NCBI RefSeq assembly: GCF_900536025.1
Contig: NZ_UNOZ01000030.1
Coordinates: 528,627 to 592,626, forward strand
DNA length: 64,000 nucleotides
Reading direction: 5' to 3'
Source: Pseudomonas reidholzensis
GTDB taxonomy: Bacteria > Pseudomonadota > Gammaproteobacteria > Pseudomonadales > Pseudomonadaceae
Under the pieces are notes generated by a model. That model did not search any database. It was not told the origin of the DNA and saw only the letters and a list, made by a program, of their open reading frames with translations. A program made the translations under genes and the position numbers. Shown here one piece after another: positions 55,017 through 63,448 of this stretch; position 1 is the first letter of the stretch; each line of letters starts with the position of its first letter.

Positions 55017-56579
55017 GTGCGCCACCTACTTGCCGCAGGGCTGCTGGCTGGGCTCGCGGCCCTGCTGCTGGGCTGCACCGGCCACATACCGCCCGCGCAG
55101 GACAGTCACAGCGCCTGCCAGCGGACTGCGCAGTGCGACGACTGGCAGCGCTATGAACCGGCCTTGCAGGCGTTCTTGCGCGGCAGCATGGCCAATGCCG
55201 GCTCTGCGCAGCATCCACAGGCAGATCCCCATCAGGCCTATCTCAAGCTCAAGGCGCGGTACCTGACGGACCCACAGTTCGCCTGTCGGCAACCGCTCAG
55301 CCATCGCTACCTGCAGTCGCTGTGGCAGTTGCCGCCCAGCGCCGATCCTTGCCTGGGGCCCGTGCCGTTCAGGGTAAAGGGCCTCACCTCGATGGAAAAT
55401 GTGCGCTGGGTCGACCCGCAACGGGTGCAAGCGGTGCAGCTGTTGTTCATGGGCGAGTCGCAGCAACCTTTCAGCCGCTTTGGTCACGTGGCGCTGCGCC
55501 TGGTGGTGTGTGCGCCCGAGCGCGTACGCGTGGGGCCCGAGTGCGCAGAGGACGTCTTCGACCACATTGTATTGAGCTTCGCGGCGGGCATCGCCGACCC
55601 AACCCTGTCGCTATGGAAAGGGCTGACGGGCGGCTATGCCATCGGCCTGTTCGCCACCGACTTCCATGACGTCTACCAGCAATACACCATTGATGAGTTC
55701 CGCTCCCTGAGCGCGTTGCCGATCGTCCTCGACGACCGGCAAAAAGACTTCCTGGTGCGCGCCCTGAGCGAAGTCCACTGGCACTACAGCAACGATTACC
55801 GGTTCTTCTCGCACAACTGCGCGTCGGAACTGCAGTGGGCGCTCAACAGCAGTACGCAGGCCTTCGCCGTCGATGCCCAGCCCTTGCTGCCCACCCCTCG
55901 CGTACGACCTGACAGGTTGTTTGCCGATGCCCAACGGCAACCGCGTTTTCAGGCAGCAGTGCTCGACAACCTGAAAACCGCCGAGGCCGGCGGCTATTAC
56001 TTCCCCAGTGCCGAACCTTATTACCAACACGCCTACACACTGCTTGCCGAGCGCCTGGCTGGGCCCGAGATGCGTGCGATCGACGGACCAGAAGGCTGGT
56101 TGGCCGCAGGCTCAGCGTTTCGCGCGGAGCAACTGCAACTATTGACCCAGCCGTCCATGGGCAGCCCCCGCTCCGCGCTGGATGCCTACCTGGTGCTGGA
56201 AACCTGGGCCGTGCGCAAGATGCAGAGAGCCCTGGTCAATGCCCTACTTGTCGAGCACGGCGAGGCACTGCTAAAGCGCATGCAACAGCATGGAGAGACG
56301 CACAGCGCCCCTGCCTTGAGCTGCATGCAGGCGCTGCTCATGCCGGCAAGCCAGCAAACCTCGGAGACAGGCATTCCCGAAGCGACTTCGGCCCTGCTCG
56401 CGCCGCGTTGCGCCGCCAGCCAGCAAGACCTGGCCCCCGGGTGGACCACGCTGATCGCCCCGCTACTGCGCGACGACCCCTCGTTTGCCCGCTACCAGCA
56501 AGGGCTGGCCGAGATCCAGGCGGCCCTGCGCAACATCGAAATCGCCCAACACACCCGCAACGCTCGGCCCAAGGAATAA
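55017..56579 (+). CDS. DUF4105 lipoprotein (gene 2 of envelope operon)
   Basis: 520 residues from a GTG start. Signal peptide with lipobox ending LLGC (Cys20). The DUF4105 (PF13387) core runs from about residue 115 to 290, with the proposed catalytic His157 in SRFGHVALRL and Cys268 in FFSHNCASEL, a layout like a thiol hydrolase/acyltransferase. DUF4105 is named after Lnb, a lipoprotein N-acyltransferase, but the assignment of that activity here is inference. The C-terminal half (LVLETWAVRKMQRALVNALL) is helical and unassigned. Confidence 0.85.
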   Translation: MRHLLAAGLLAGLAALLLGCTGHIPPAQDSHSACQRTAQCDDWQRYEPALQAFLRGSMANAGSAQHPQADPHQAYLKLKARYLTDPQFACRQPLSHRYLQSLWQLPPSADPCLGPVPFRVKGLTSMENVRWVDPQRVQAVQLLFMGESQQPFSRFGHVALRLVVCAPERVRVGPECAEDVFDHIVLSFAAGIADPTLSLWKGLTGGYAIGLFATDFHDVYQQYTIDEFRSLSALPIVLDDRQKDFLVRALSEVHWHYSNDYRFFSHNCASELQWALNSSTQAFAVDAQPLLPTPRVRPDRLFADAQRQPRFQAAVLDNLKTAEAGGYYFPSAEPYYQHAYTLLAERLAGPEMRAIDGPEGWLAAGSAFRAEQLQLLTQPSMGSPRSALDAYLVLETWAVRKMQRALVNALLVEHGEALLKRMQQHGETHSAPALSCMQALLMPASQQTSETGIPEATSALLAPRCAASQQDLAPGWTTLIAPLLRDDPSFARYQQGLAEIQAALRNIEIAQHTRNARPKE

Positions 56580-56582
56580 GCC

Positions 56583-57833
56583 ATGAGACTCGTCCCTATC
56601 ACCCTCGTGGCCCTCTTGAGCAGCGTTGCTCTGAGCACCATGGCAGCGCCCACGTCGATCACCGAGGCCAATCGCCTGTTCGACCAGATGGACCGCGAAG
56701 AAATGCTCGCCGACCTGGAAAGCGCCAGTCACTGTGTCGGTCAACGCAACTTCAGTTGCGCCGAAGCACACCTCAAGGCCGCCCGCGAGCTGATCAACAC
56801 CGACGCCGACCAGACCGTCTGGAACCGCGTGGTGGCCGACTACAACAGCGAGCGCCAGTTTGTCGAAGACGAAGCCCAGGCCGAGCGTGAACAGGCCAGG
56901 CTGGAGCGCCAGCAGGAACGTGACGAAGAAGAGGCTGCCGCACGCCGCGAAGAGCGTCTGGAGGCCAAGCGCAATGAAGCCTACGCCTTCGGCAGCGCGT
57001 TCATCGGCCTGCAGACGCACCTCTCCGCCGAGCAGCGCGCGCAGATGATCGAAGCCTATGTGGCCGACACCATGGCCGGGCAAGGCGCGAACAACGTGCG
57101 TAGAGTGGGTAACCAGATGCAAAGCGACATGCAGGCGCAACTGGAAGACAAACGCCAGCGCCACGAGGCGCACGCAGAGCGCCAGCGCGAACGGGCCGAG
57201 CAGACCCGCCAGGCGATTGAACAGCAGCGTGCGGCACGCACCGAGGCCGCACACAGCCGTACCCAGACGGCGCTGGCCGCAGCGCAGTCGCAACAGGGCG
57301 CCGGGGCTGAGCCGAGCACTGCCAAGCAGGCCGCTGCGCTTGAGCAAAGCAAGGCCAGGCAGAAACAGCTGGAGGAGGCGCAGGCGCAAAAGCTGGCCAG
57401 ACAACAGGCCGCGGATGACGCTGCCGAGCAGGCCCGCGAGCAAGCCGCAGCGGTGGCCAAGGCCAAGGCTGCCGAAGCACGTGCCGCGCAGAAACTGGCC
57501 AAGCAGCAGGAAGAAGACCGGGCCAAGCAGGACTACCTTCGCCAAACCACCAAACAGACCAAGCTGGCGGCGATCACCTGCTTTGGCCCGCACTATTACG
57601 TGGTCGGCATCCGTCCGCGCATCAAGCCCGAGCTGCACAGCTGCGTGGACGTCAGTTTCCGCGCCAGTTGCCCGGGGGGCGGCACCTCGGCGCAGGGCGT
57701 GATCAGCAACTTCCTCGGCGCCAGCACCGATTGCTTCATGGGCGATACGGTGGAGATGGAAAAACTCGACTGCCCGGCCAAGGAGGTTCAGGTCCAGGCG
57801 CTGGAAACCCGGCCTTGTGGCGGTTTCAAGTAG
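56583..57833 (+). CDS. Periplasmic coiled-coil protein (gene 3 of envelope operon)
   Basis: 416 residues with signal peptide MRLVPITLVALLSSVALSTMA. Residues about 90-330 are a very long Gln/Ala/Glu/Arg-rich coiled coil (REQARLERQQERDEEEAAA, AQKLARQQAADDAAEQARE), interrupted by FGSAFIGLQTHLSAEQRAQM. The C-terminal 90 residues form a Cys-rich globular domain (six Cys, ITCFGPHYYVVGIRPRIK, FRASCPGGGTS, DCFMGDTVEMEKLDC). No known family. It starts four bases after the DUF4105 gene and is convergent with nikR. Confidence 0.8.
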   Translation: MRLVPITLVALLSSVALSTMAAPTSITEANRLFDQMDREEMLADLESASHCVGQRNFSCAEAHLKAARELINTDADQTVWNRVVADYNSERQFVEDEAQAEREQARLERQQERDEEEAAARREERLEAKRNEAYAFGSAFIGLQTHLSAEQRAQMIEAYVADTMAGQGANNVRRVGNQMQSDMQAQLEDKRQRHEAHAERQRERAEQTRQAIEQQRAARTEAAHSRTQTALAAAQSQQGAGAEPSTAKQAAALEQSKARQKQLEEAQAQKLARQQAADDAAEQAREQAAAVAKAKAAEARAAQKLAKQQEEDRAKQDYLRQTTKQTKLAAITCFGPHYYVVGIRPRIKPELHSCVDVSFRASCPGGGTSAQGVISNFLGASTDCFMGDTVEMEKLDCPAKEVQVQALETRPCGGFK

Positions 57834-57859
57834 CGGTTACTGGGGGGCGGGCTTTATCC

Positions 57860-58267
57860 CTAGCCCCGCCCCGGCGCCGGCATCACCTGCACATGCCCAT
57901 GTTCCACCCCACGCTCGCTCATCAACTGGCGCGACAGCTCGACCACCTCGCCACTCGCCCCCTGCAACACCGAGACCTCAAGGCAATGCCCGGCGTCCAG
58001 GTGCACATGCAGGGTCGAGCGTGTCAGGTCATGGTGGGCATGCAAGGTCTGGTTGAGGCGCTTGGGCAACTCGCGCGTGTCGTGATCGTACAAATAGCTG
58101 ACCACCGCCACGCACGGCGCCGTCTCGGCCAAAGGCTGGGAGGCCAGCAGGCCATTGCGCAGCAGGTCGCGGATCGCCTCCGAACGCCCCTGGTATCCAT
58201 GCTCTGCCACCCGCTGGTCGATGACCTCGAGCAACTCCTCGTCCAGCGTGACGGTAATCCGTTGCAT
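57860..58267 (-). CDS. nikR: Nickel-responsive regulator NikR
   Basis: 135 residues from ATG 58267 (MQRITVTLDEELLEVIDQRV). Ribbon-helix-helix domain at residues 1-45 and ACT-like nickel domain after it. The high-affinity Ni ligands are His76, His87, His89 and Cys95, at the same numbering as in E. coli NikR. Divergent from nikA, with the operator between them. Confidence 0.96.
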   Translation of the reverse strand: MQRITVTLDEELLEVIDQRVAEHGYQGRSEAIRDLLRNGLLASQPLAETAPCVAVVSYLYDHDTRELPKRLNQTLHAHHDLTRSTLHVHLDAGHCLEVSVLQGASGEVVELSRQLMSERGVEHGHVQVMPAPGRG

Positions 58268-58280
58268 TTTGTTACTTCCA

Positions 58281-58308
58281 GTAAGAAGATTTAACCTAGA
58301 CATCATAC
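58281..58308. promoter_or_regulatory. NikR operator
   Basis: GTAAGA (58281-58286) and TCATAC (58303-58308) are separated by exactly 16 bases. E. coli NikR binds GTATGA-N16-TCATAC; 11 of 12 half-site bases match. It lies between nikR and nikA, so both nikR autoregulation and nickel repression of the transporter are expected. Confidence 0.85.
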
Positions 58309-58355
58309 CCGCCACCTCTCTAGGCTAGCGCCTCCGTTGAAGTGGGGGACCCAGT

Positions 58356-59930
58356 GTGAAGCAGCAGCCAGGCAAACGAAAGCCCGCCCTCTGGGGCCTA
58401 TTCCTGCTGGTCGCCAGCCTCTGCACGCACGCCGCCAGCGCGGTCGAACAGGGCCCGACCCTGGTCTATTCGTGGCCGGTCAACGCCGGCCCGCTCGACC
58501 CGCGCGGCTATTCGCCGAACCAGATGTACGCCCAGGCCATGGTCTATGAACCGCTGGTGCGCTACACCGCGTCCGGCGCGCTGCAGCCGTGGCTGGCCAG
58601 CGCCTGGCAGGTCTCCGAGGATGGCAAGACCTACACCTTCACCCTGCGCGATGGCGTGCGCTTCAGCGACGGCACGCCGTTCGACGCGGCGGCGGCCAAG
58701 GCCAACCTGGACGCCGTCCTGGCCAACAGCCAGCGCCACCGCTGGATGGAGCTGGTGACCACCCTCGATCACGTCGAAGCGCCGGATCGCCTGACCTTGC
58801 GGCTGGTGCTCAAACACCCGTACTACCCGACCCTGATGGAGCTGGCGCAGGTCCGCCCGTTGCGCTTTGCATCGCCCCAGGCAAAACCTGGCCACGCCGT
58901 GGGTACCGGGCCCTGGATGCGTGTGGAAAGCCGGCTTGGCGAATTCGATCGGTTCGCCCGCAACCCTGACTATTGGGGACCGCGCCCGGCCTATGGCGAA
59001 GTCCTGGTCAAGGTCATCCCCGACCCCAACAGCCGCGCCCTGGCCTTGCAGGCCGGCGAACTGGAGCTGATCCAGGGCGCCGCGGGCGAGATCACCGCCG
59101 GTACCTTCGTCCGGCTGCGTGACCAGGGGTTCGCCACCGCGCTGTCGGCGCCACTGGCCACCCGCACCCTGGCGATGAACACCGGCCGTGGCCCGACCCG
59201 CGACCTGGCGGTGCGCCAGGCGATCAACCACGCGCTGGACAAGCAGGCGATCATCGACAAGATCCTCTACGGCCTGGAGCCACGCGCCGACACCCTGTTC
59301 GCGCCCAACATGCCCTACGCCGACCTCGGCCTCAAACCGTATGCGTATGACCCTGCCCTTGCCGCCCGCCAGCTGGATGAGGCCGGCTGGACCCTGGCCC
59401 CCGGCGCGACGGTGCGCAGCAAAGGCGACCAGCCGCTGTCGATCGAACTGGTGTTCCTCGGCACCAGCGCCCTGCAGAAAAGCCTGGCTGAAGTGTTCCA
59501 GGGCGAGCTGGCCAAGCTCGGCATCCACATCGACTTGCGCGCGGTCGAGGACGGCGCGCTGGTGCGGCGCCAGCGCGACGGTGACTTCGGGATGATTTTC
59601 GCCGACACCTGGGGCGCGCCTTACGACCCGCATTCGTTCGTCAGCTCCATGCGCTACGCCGGCCACGCCGACTACATGGCCCAGCGCGGCCTGGCGATCA
59701 AGGACGAGCTGGACCAGCGCATCGGCCAGGTGCTGGCCAGCACCGATGAGCAACAGCGCGCCGCACAGTACCGCTTCATCCTCAGCACCTTGCACGAGCA
59801 GGCGGTGTACCTGCCGATCTCCTACCTCACCGCGATCAGCGTGCGCCGCGACTCGGTGAACAACGTGCAGTTCGGCAGCACCCTGTTCGACGTGCCGTTC
59901 GAAGTGATGACCCCGGCCGAGGAGCACTGA
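58356..59930 (+). CDS. nikA: Nickel ABC transporter substrate-binding protein
   Basis: 524 residues from GTG 58356. Signal peptide (ALWGLFLLVASLCTHAASA). Type C solute-binding protein of the peptide/nickel family with TLVYSWPVNAGPLDPRGYSPNQMY, FADTWGAPYDPHSFVSSMR and the NikA Arg-containing loop region. Binds nickel, probably as a chelate with a metallophore, in the periplasm. First gene of nikABCDE. Confidence 0.95.
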   Translation: MKQQPGKRKPALWGLFLLVASLCTHAASAVEQGPTLVYSWPVNAGPLDPRGYSPNQMYAQAMVYEPLVRYTASGALQPWLASAWQVSEDGKTYTFTLRDGVRFSDGTPFDAAAAKANLDAVLANSQRHRWMELVTTLDHVEAPDRLTLRLVLKHPYYPTLMELAQVRPLRFASPQAKPGHAVGTGPWMRVESRLGEFDRFARNPDYWGPRPAYGEVLVKVIPDPNSRALALQAGELELIQGAAGEITAGTFVRLRDQGFATALSAPLATRTLAMNTGRGPTRDLAVRQAINHALDKQAIIDKILYGLEPRADTLFAPNMPYADLGLKPYAYDPALAARQLDEAGWTLAPGATVRSKGDQPLSIELVFLGTSALQKSLAEVFQGELAKLGIHIDLRAVEDGALVRRQRDGDFGMIFADTWGAPYDPHSFVSSMRYAGHADYMAQRGLAIKDELDQRIGQVLASTDEQQRAAQYRFILSTLHEQAVYLPISYLTAISVRRDSVNNVQFGSTLFDVPFEVMTPAEEH

Positions 59931-59933
59931 CCG

Positions 59934-60875
59934 ATGTTGCGCTATATCTGCCTGCGCCTGCTGTTGCTGGTGCCCGTGATGCTGGCGGTGTCGCTGCTGG
60001 TGTTCTTCCTGCTGCACCTGGGCAGCACCGACCCGGCGCTGGACTACCTGCGCCTGTCGCATATCCCGCCGACCGACGCGGCGATCGCCGAAGTCCGCCA
60101 GACCCTGGGCCTCGACCGACCGTTGTACGCGCAGTACTGGACCTGGCTGTGCAACGCCGTGCAGCTGGATTTCGGCATCTCCTACCTGACCGGTCGGCCG
60201 GTGCTCGACGACCTCCTGTACTACCTCCCGGCGACCCTGCAACTGGGCGGTCTGGCCCTGGCTTGCACCCTGCTGCTGTCGATCCCGCTGGGGCTGATGG
60301 CCGCCCGCTGGCAGGGCCGCTGGCCGGATCACGCGGTGCGCGCGGTAACCTTTCTCGGCGTGTCGATGCCCAACTTCTGGCTGGCATTTCTGCTGATCGC
60401 GCTGTTTTCGCTGTGGCTCGGCTGGCTGCCACCGCTCGGCCGTGGCGGCGCCGGGCACCTGGTGATGCCGGTGCTGGCGATCGCCCTGATGTCGATGTCG
60501 ATCAACGCCCGGCTGCTGCGGGCCAGCCTGCTCGAGGCCAGCGGCCAGCGCCATGTGACCTATGCCCGGGCGCGCGGCCTGCCCGAGCGGCGGGTGTGGC
60601 GCGACCATGTGCTGCGCAATGCCTGGCTGCCACTGGTGACGGCCACCGGCATGCACATCGGCGAGCTGATCGGCGGCGCGCTGGTGATCGAGACCATCTT
60701 CGCCTGGCCCGGGGTCGGCCGTTTCGCGGTCTCGGCGGTGCTCAACCGCGACTTCCCGGTGATGCAGTGCTTCACCTTGCTGCTGACCGGCCTGCTGATG
60801 GTCTGCAACCTGGTGGTGGACGTCTGCTATGCCTGGCTCGACCCGCGCAGCCGCCTGCAGGGGGTGAGCGCATGA
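59934..60875 (+). CDS. nikB: Nickel ABC transporter permease NikB
   Basis: 313 residues, six membrane helices, the EAA motif region LEASGQRHVTYARARGLPERRVWRDHVLRNA and N-terminal MLRYICLRLLLLVPVML, typical of NikB/DppB permeases. Starts three bases after nikA, and its stop overlaps nikC (ATGA). Confidence 0.95.
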   Translation: MLRYICLRLLLLVPVMLAVSLLVFFLLHLGSTDPALDYLRLSHIPPTDAAIAEVRQTLGLDRPLYAQYWTWLCNAVQLDFGISYLTGRPVLDDLLYYLPATLQLGGLALACTLLLSIPLGLMAARWQGRWPDHAVRAVTFLGVSMPNFWLAFLLIALFSLWLGWLPPLGRGGAGHLVMPVLAIALMSMSINARLLRASLLEASGQRHVTYARARGLPERRVWRDHVLRNAWLPLVTATGMHIGELIGGALVIETIFAWPGVGRFAVSAVLNRDFPVMQCFTLLLTGLLMVCNLVVDVCYAWLDPRSRLQGVSA

Positions 60876-61717
60876 GCGCCATGAGCCTCGTTCGGCGCGC
60901 CGCGCGGCGCGGCAATCGCAGCCTGCTACTGGGCGGCGTGCTGGTCGGCCTGCTGGCCGTGCTGGCGCTGTTCGGCCAGTGGCTGGCGCCGCACGATCCC
61001 GACCTGGTCGACCTCGGCCAGCGCCTGCTGCCGCCCGATGCCAGCCACTGGCTGGGCACCGATCACCTCGGCCGCGACCTGCTCTCGCGGCTGATCGTCG
61101 GCACCCGGTTGTCGCTGGGCAGCGTGATGCTGACCCTGGCCCTGGTGCTCGCCCTGGGCCTGGTGGTCGGCGGCGTGGCGGGCTTCGTCGGCGGCAAGCT
61201 GGACCTGCTGCTGATGCGCCTGTGCGACATGTTCATGACCTTTCCGACGCTGGTCCTGGCGTTCTTCTTCGTCACCCTGCTGGGCACCGGCCTGAGCAAC
61301 GTGATCCTGGCCATCGCCCTCTCCCACTGGGCCTGGTACGCACGCATGGTGCGCGGCCTGGTGATCGCCCAGCGCGGCCGCGAGTACCTGCTGGCCTCGC
61401 GGCTGGCCGGTGCCTCGCGCTGGGCCCGCCTGCGCCAGCACGTGCTGCCGAACATCGCCGGGCCGTTGCTGGTGCTGGCGACCATGGACATCGGCCACAT
61501 GATGCTGCACGTCTCGGGCCTGTCGTTCCTTGGCCTGGGGGTCACGCCGCCGACGGCCGAATGGGGGGTGATGATCAACGATGCCAAGGAATTCATCTGG
61601 ACCCACCCGCAACTGCTGCTGTTGCCGGGGTTGATGATCTTCTTCTCGGTGATGGCCTTCAACCTGCTCGGCGACGCCCTGCGCGACCGCCTCGACCCGA
61701 CCCTGGAGGCGCGCTGA
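60872..61717 (+). CDS. nikC: Nickel ABC transporter permease NikC
   Basis: 281 residues from ATG 60872. N-terminal helix LLGGVLVGLLAVLALFGQWL, HWLGTDHLGRDLLSRLIVG, and the EAA loop ASRLAGASRWARLRQHVLPN, characteristic of NikC/DppC. Forms the channel with NikB. Confidence 0.95.
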   Translation: MSAMSLVRRAARRGNRSLLLGGVLVGLLAVLALFGQWLAPHDPDLVDLGQRLLPPDASHWLGTDHLGRDLLSRLIVGTRLSLGSVMLTLALVLALGLVVGGVAGFVGGKLDLLLMRLCDMFMTFPTLVLAFFFVTLLGTGLSNVILAIALSHWAWYARMVRGLVIAQRGREYLLASRLAGASRWARLRQHVLPNIAGPLLVLATMDIGHMMLHVSGLSFLGLGVTPPTAEWGVMINDAKEFIWTHPQLLLLPGLMIFFSVMAFNLLGDALRDRLDPTLEAR

Positions 61718-62488
61718 ATGACGGCTTCATCCCTGGAAATACACGGCCTGCAGATCGAGGGTCGGGCCGGCGTGCTGGTGCACGGGGTAGACCTGCAACT
61801 GCGCCGTGGCGAAGTCTGCGCGCTGGTCGGCAGCAGCGGTTCGGGCAAGTCGCTCAGTTGCCTGGGGATGCTCGACCTGCTGCCCCAGGGCCTGCTGCGC
61901 ACAGGCGGTGAGTTGACCGCCGACGGCCAACCGATCGCCGCCGCACAGGTGCGTGGGCGCCTGGCCAGCCTGGTCCTGCAGAACCCGCGCAGCGCCTTCA
62001 ACCCGGTGCGCAACATGGCCAGCCATGGCCTGGAGACCCTCAAGCTGCGCGGCATCCGCGGTGCCGCGGCGCGCGAGCGGATGGACCACTGCCTGGCCGC
62101 CGTCGGCCTCGACGAGCGCCAGCGGGTGCTCGAGTCGTTTGCCTTTGAGCTCAGCGGCGGCATGCTCCAGCGCATGATGATCGCCCTGGCGCTGATGGCC
62201 GAAACGCCCTTTCTGCTCGCCGATGAACCGACCAGCGACCTCGACGCCCTGAGCCAGGCGCGCTTTCTCGACCTGCTGATGGCGTTGGTCGACGCGCACG
62301 GTCTGGGGGTGCTGCTGGTCACCCACGACATGGGCGTGGTCGCCCGCTGTGCCGAGCAGGTGGTGGTGATGGAGGCTGGGCGGGTCGTCGAGCGCCAGAG
62401 CGCCCGCGGCCTGTTCGACCAGCCCGCCAGCGCCAGCGCGCGGACCTTGCTCGAAGCCCACCAGATATTGACCGGGAGCTACCCATGA
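61718..62488 (+). CDS. nikD: Nickel ABC transporter ATPase NikD
   Basis: 256 residues. Walker A GSSGSGKSLSC, signature LSGGMLQRMMIA, Walker B PFLLADEPTSDLD, H-loop LVTHDMGV. Begins directly after nikC. Confidence 0.95.
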   Translation: MTASSLEIHGLQIEGRAGVLVHGVDLQLRRGEVCALVGSSGSGKSLSCLGMLDLLPQGLLRTGGELTADGQPIAAAQVRGRLASLVLQNPRSAFNPVRNMASHGLETLKLRGIRGAAARERMDHCLAAVGLDERQRVLESFAFELSGGMLQRMMIALALMAETPFLLADEPTSDLDALSQARFLDLLMALVDAHGLGVLLVTHDMGVVARCAEQVVVMEAGRVVERQSARGLFDQPASASARTLLEAHQILTGSYP

Positions 62489-63288
62489 GCCTGCTGCAGG
62501 TGCACCAACTCGACCATGGTTATGGCACGGGCGGGCTGCTGCGCAGGCGCGCGTGGCTGCCGGTGCTGGAGGGCATCGACCTGGCATTGGCGGCAGGCGA
62601 GTCGACTGGCCTGCTGGGCAGCAGCGGCAGCGGCAAGAGCACCCTCGCGCGCCTGCTGCTCGGGCTGGAGCGCCCGACCCGCGGCCAGGTGCGGTTTGCC
62701 GGTGAGGACGTCAGCCAGTTGCGTGGCGAGGCCGCGCGGAATTTTCAGCGTGCTGTGCAGTTGGTGTTCCAGGATGCGCCGAGCGCCTTCAATCCGCAGC
62801 GCACGGTTGGCTGGAGCATTGCAGAGCCGTTGCGCCACTTGAGCGACATGAGCCAGGCGCAGCAGCGCGAACGGGTGCTGCACCTGCTCGAGCAGATGGG
62901 CTTACGTGCCGAGCACGCCGAGCGCTTGCCGCAGCAACTGAGCGGTGGGCAGTTGCAGCGGGCGAACATTGCCCGGGCGTTGGCGATTTCGCCGAAGCTG
63001 GTAGTGCTTGATGAGGCGTTGTCCAACCTCGACCGGGTGCTGCAATTGCAGTTGCTGCAGCGGCTGGATGCGTTGCGGCGGGAGAGCGGCACGGCGTTTG
63101 TGCTGATCAGCCATGACCTGAGCCTGGTGCGGTATTTCTGTCAGCGGGTGGTGCTGTTGGCCGAGGGCCGGATCGTCGAGGATCGGCCGGTGGAGCGGGC
63201 GATGGCGTTCGAGCATCCGCTGGGTAGGCAGTTGCAAGAGGCGGTGTTGCCTGGGGCGCCTTCCAGAGCTGCGCTGTGCGAGGGTTGA
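62485..63288 (+). CDS. nikE: Nickel ABC transporter ATPase NikE
   Basis: 267 residues. Walker A GSSGSGKST, signature LSGGQLQRANIARAL, Walker B LVVLDEALSNLD, H-loop LISHDLSL. Overlaps nikD by four bases and ends the operon; the next feature is the interrupted dispersed repeat. Confidence 0.95.
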   Translation: MSLLQVHQLDHGYGTGGLLRRRAWLPVLEGIDLALAAGESTGLLGSSGSGKSTLARLLLGLERPTRGQVRFAGEDVSQLRGEAARNFQRAVQLVFQDAPSAFNPQRTVGWSIAEPLRHLSDMSQAQQRERVLHLLEQMGLRAEHAERLPQQLSGGQLQRANIARALAISPKLVVLDEALSNLDRVLQLQLLQRLDALRRESGTAFVLISHDLSLVRYFCQRVVLLAEGRIVEDRPVERAMAFEHPLGRQLQEAVLPGAPSRAALCEG

Positions 63289-63294
63289 GGGTGG

Positions 63295-63374
63295 GTTTGG
63301 GCGTGTAGATTGTGGGCTTATCCATTCGATGTGGTGGCGCTGATGGCCCCTTCCGCCCTTACGGCGGGTCACTT
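63295..63374 (-). repeat. Partial copy of the dispersed repeat, interrupted by IS110
   Basis: This stretch (GGCTTATCCATTCG ... GATGGCCCCTTCC ... GTCACTT) is the reverse complement of the repeat seen at 24334-24402. Similarity stops after GTCACTT at 63374, inside the T-rich hairpin arm, where the IS sequence begins. The missing half should be found beyond the right end of the IS. Confidence 0.75.
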
Positions 63375-63397
63375 AATGAGATGGTCACCCCGGCACT

Positions 63398-63420
63398 CTG
63401 CGCAGGCTAGGCTTGCGCAG
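63398..63420 (+). promoter_or_regulatory. Subterminal hairpin of the IS110 element
   Basis: CTGCGCAGGC (63398-63407) pairs with GCTTGCGCAG (63411-63420), 9 of 10, with loop TAG, followed by GGTGTTTTTA. It resembles a terminator that could shield the transposase from outside transcription, or a structure read by the recombinase. Confidence 0.6.
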
Positions 63421-63448
63421 GGTGTTTTTATCTCCGGAGATCATCACC

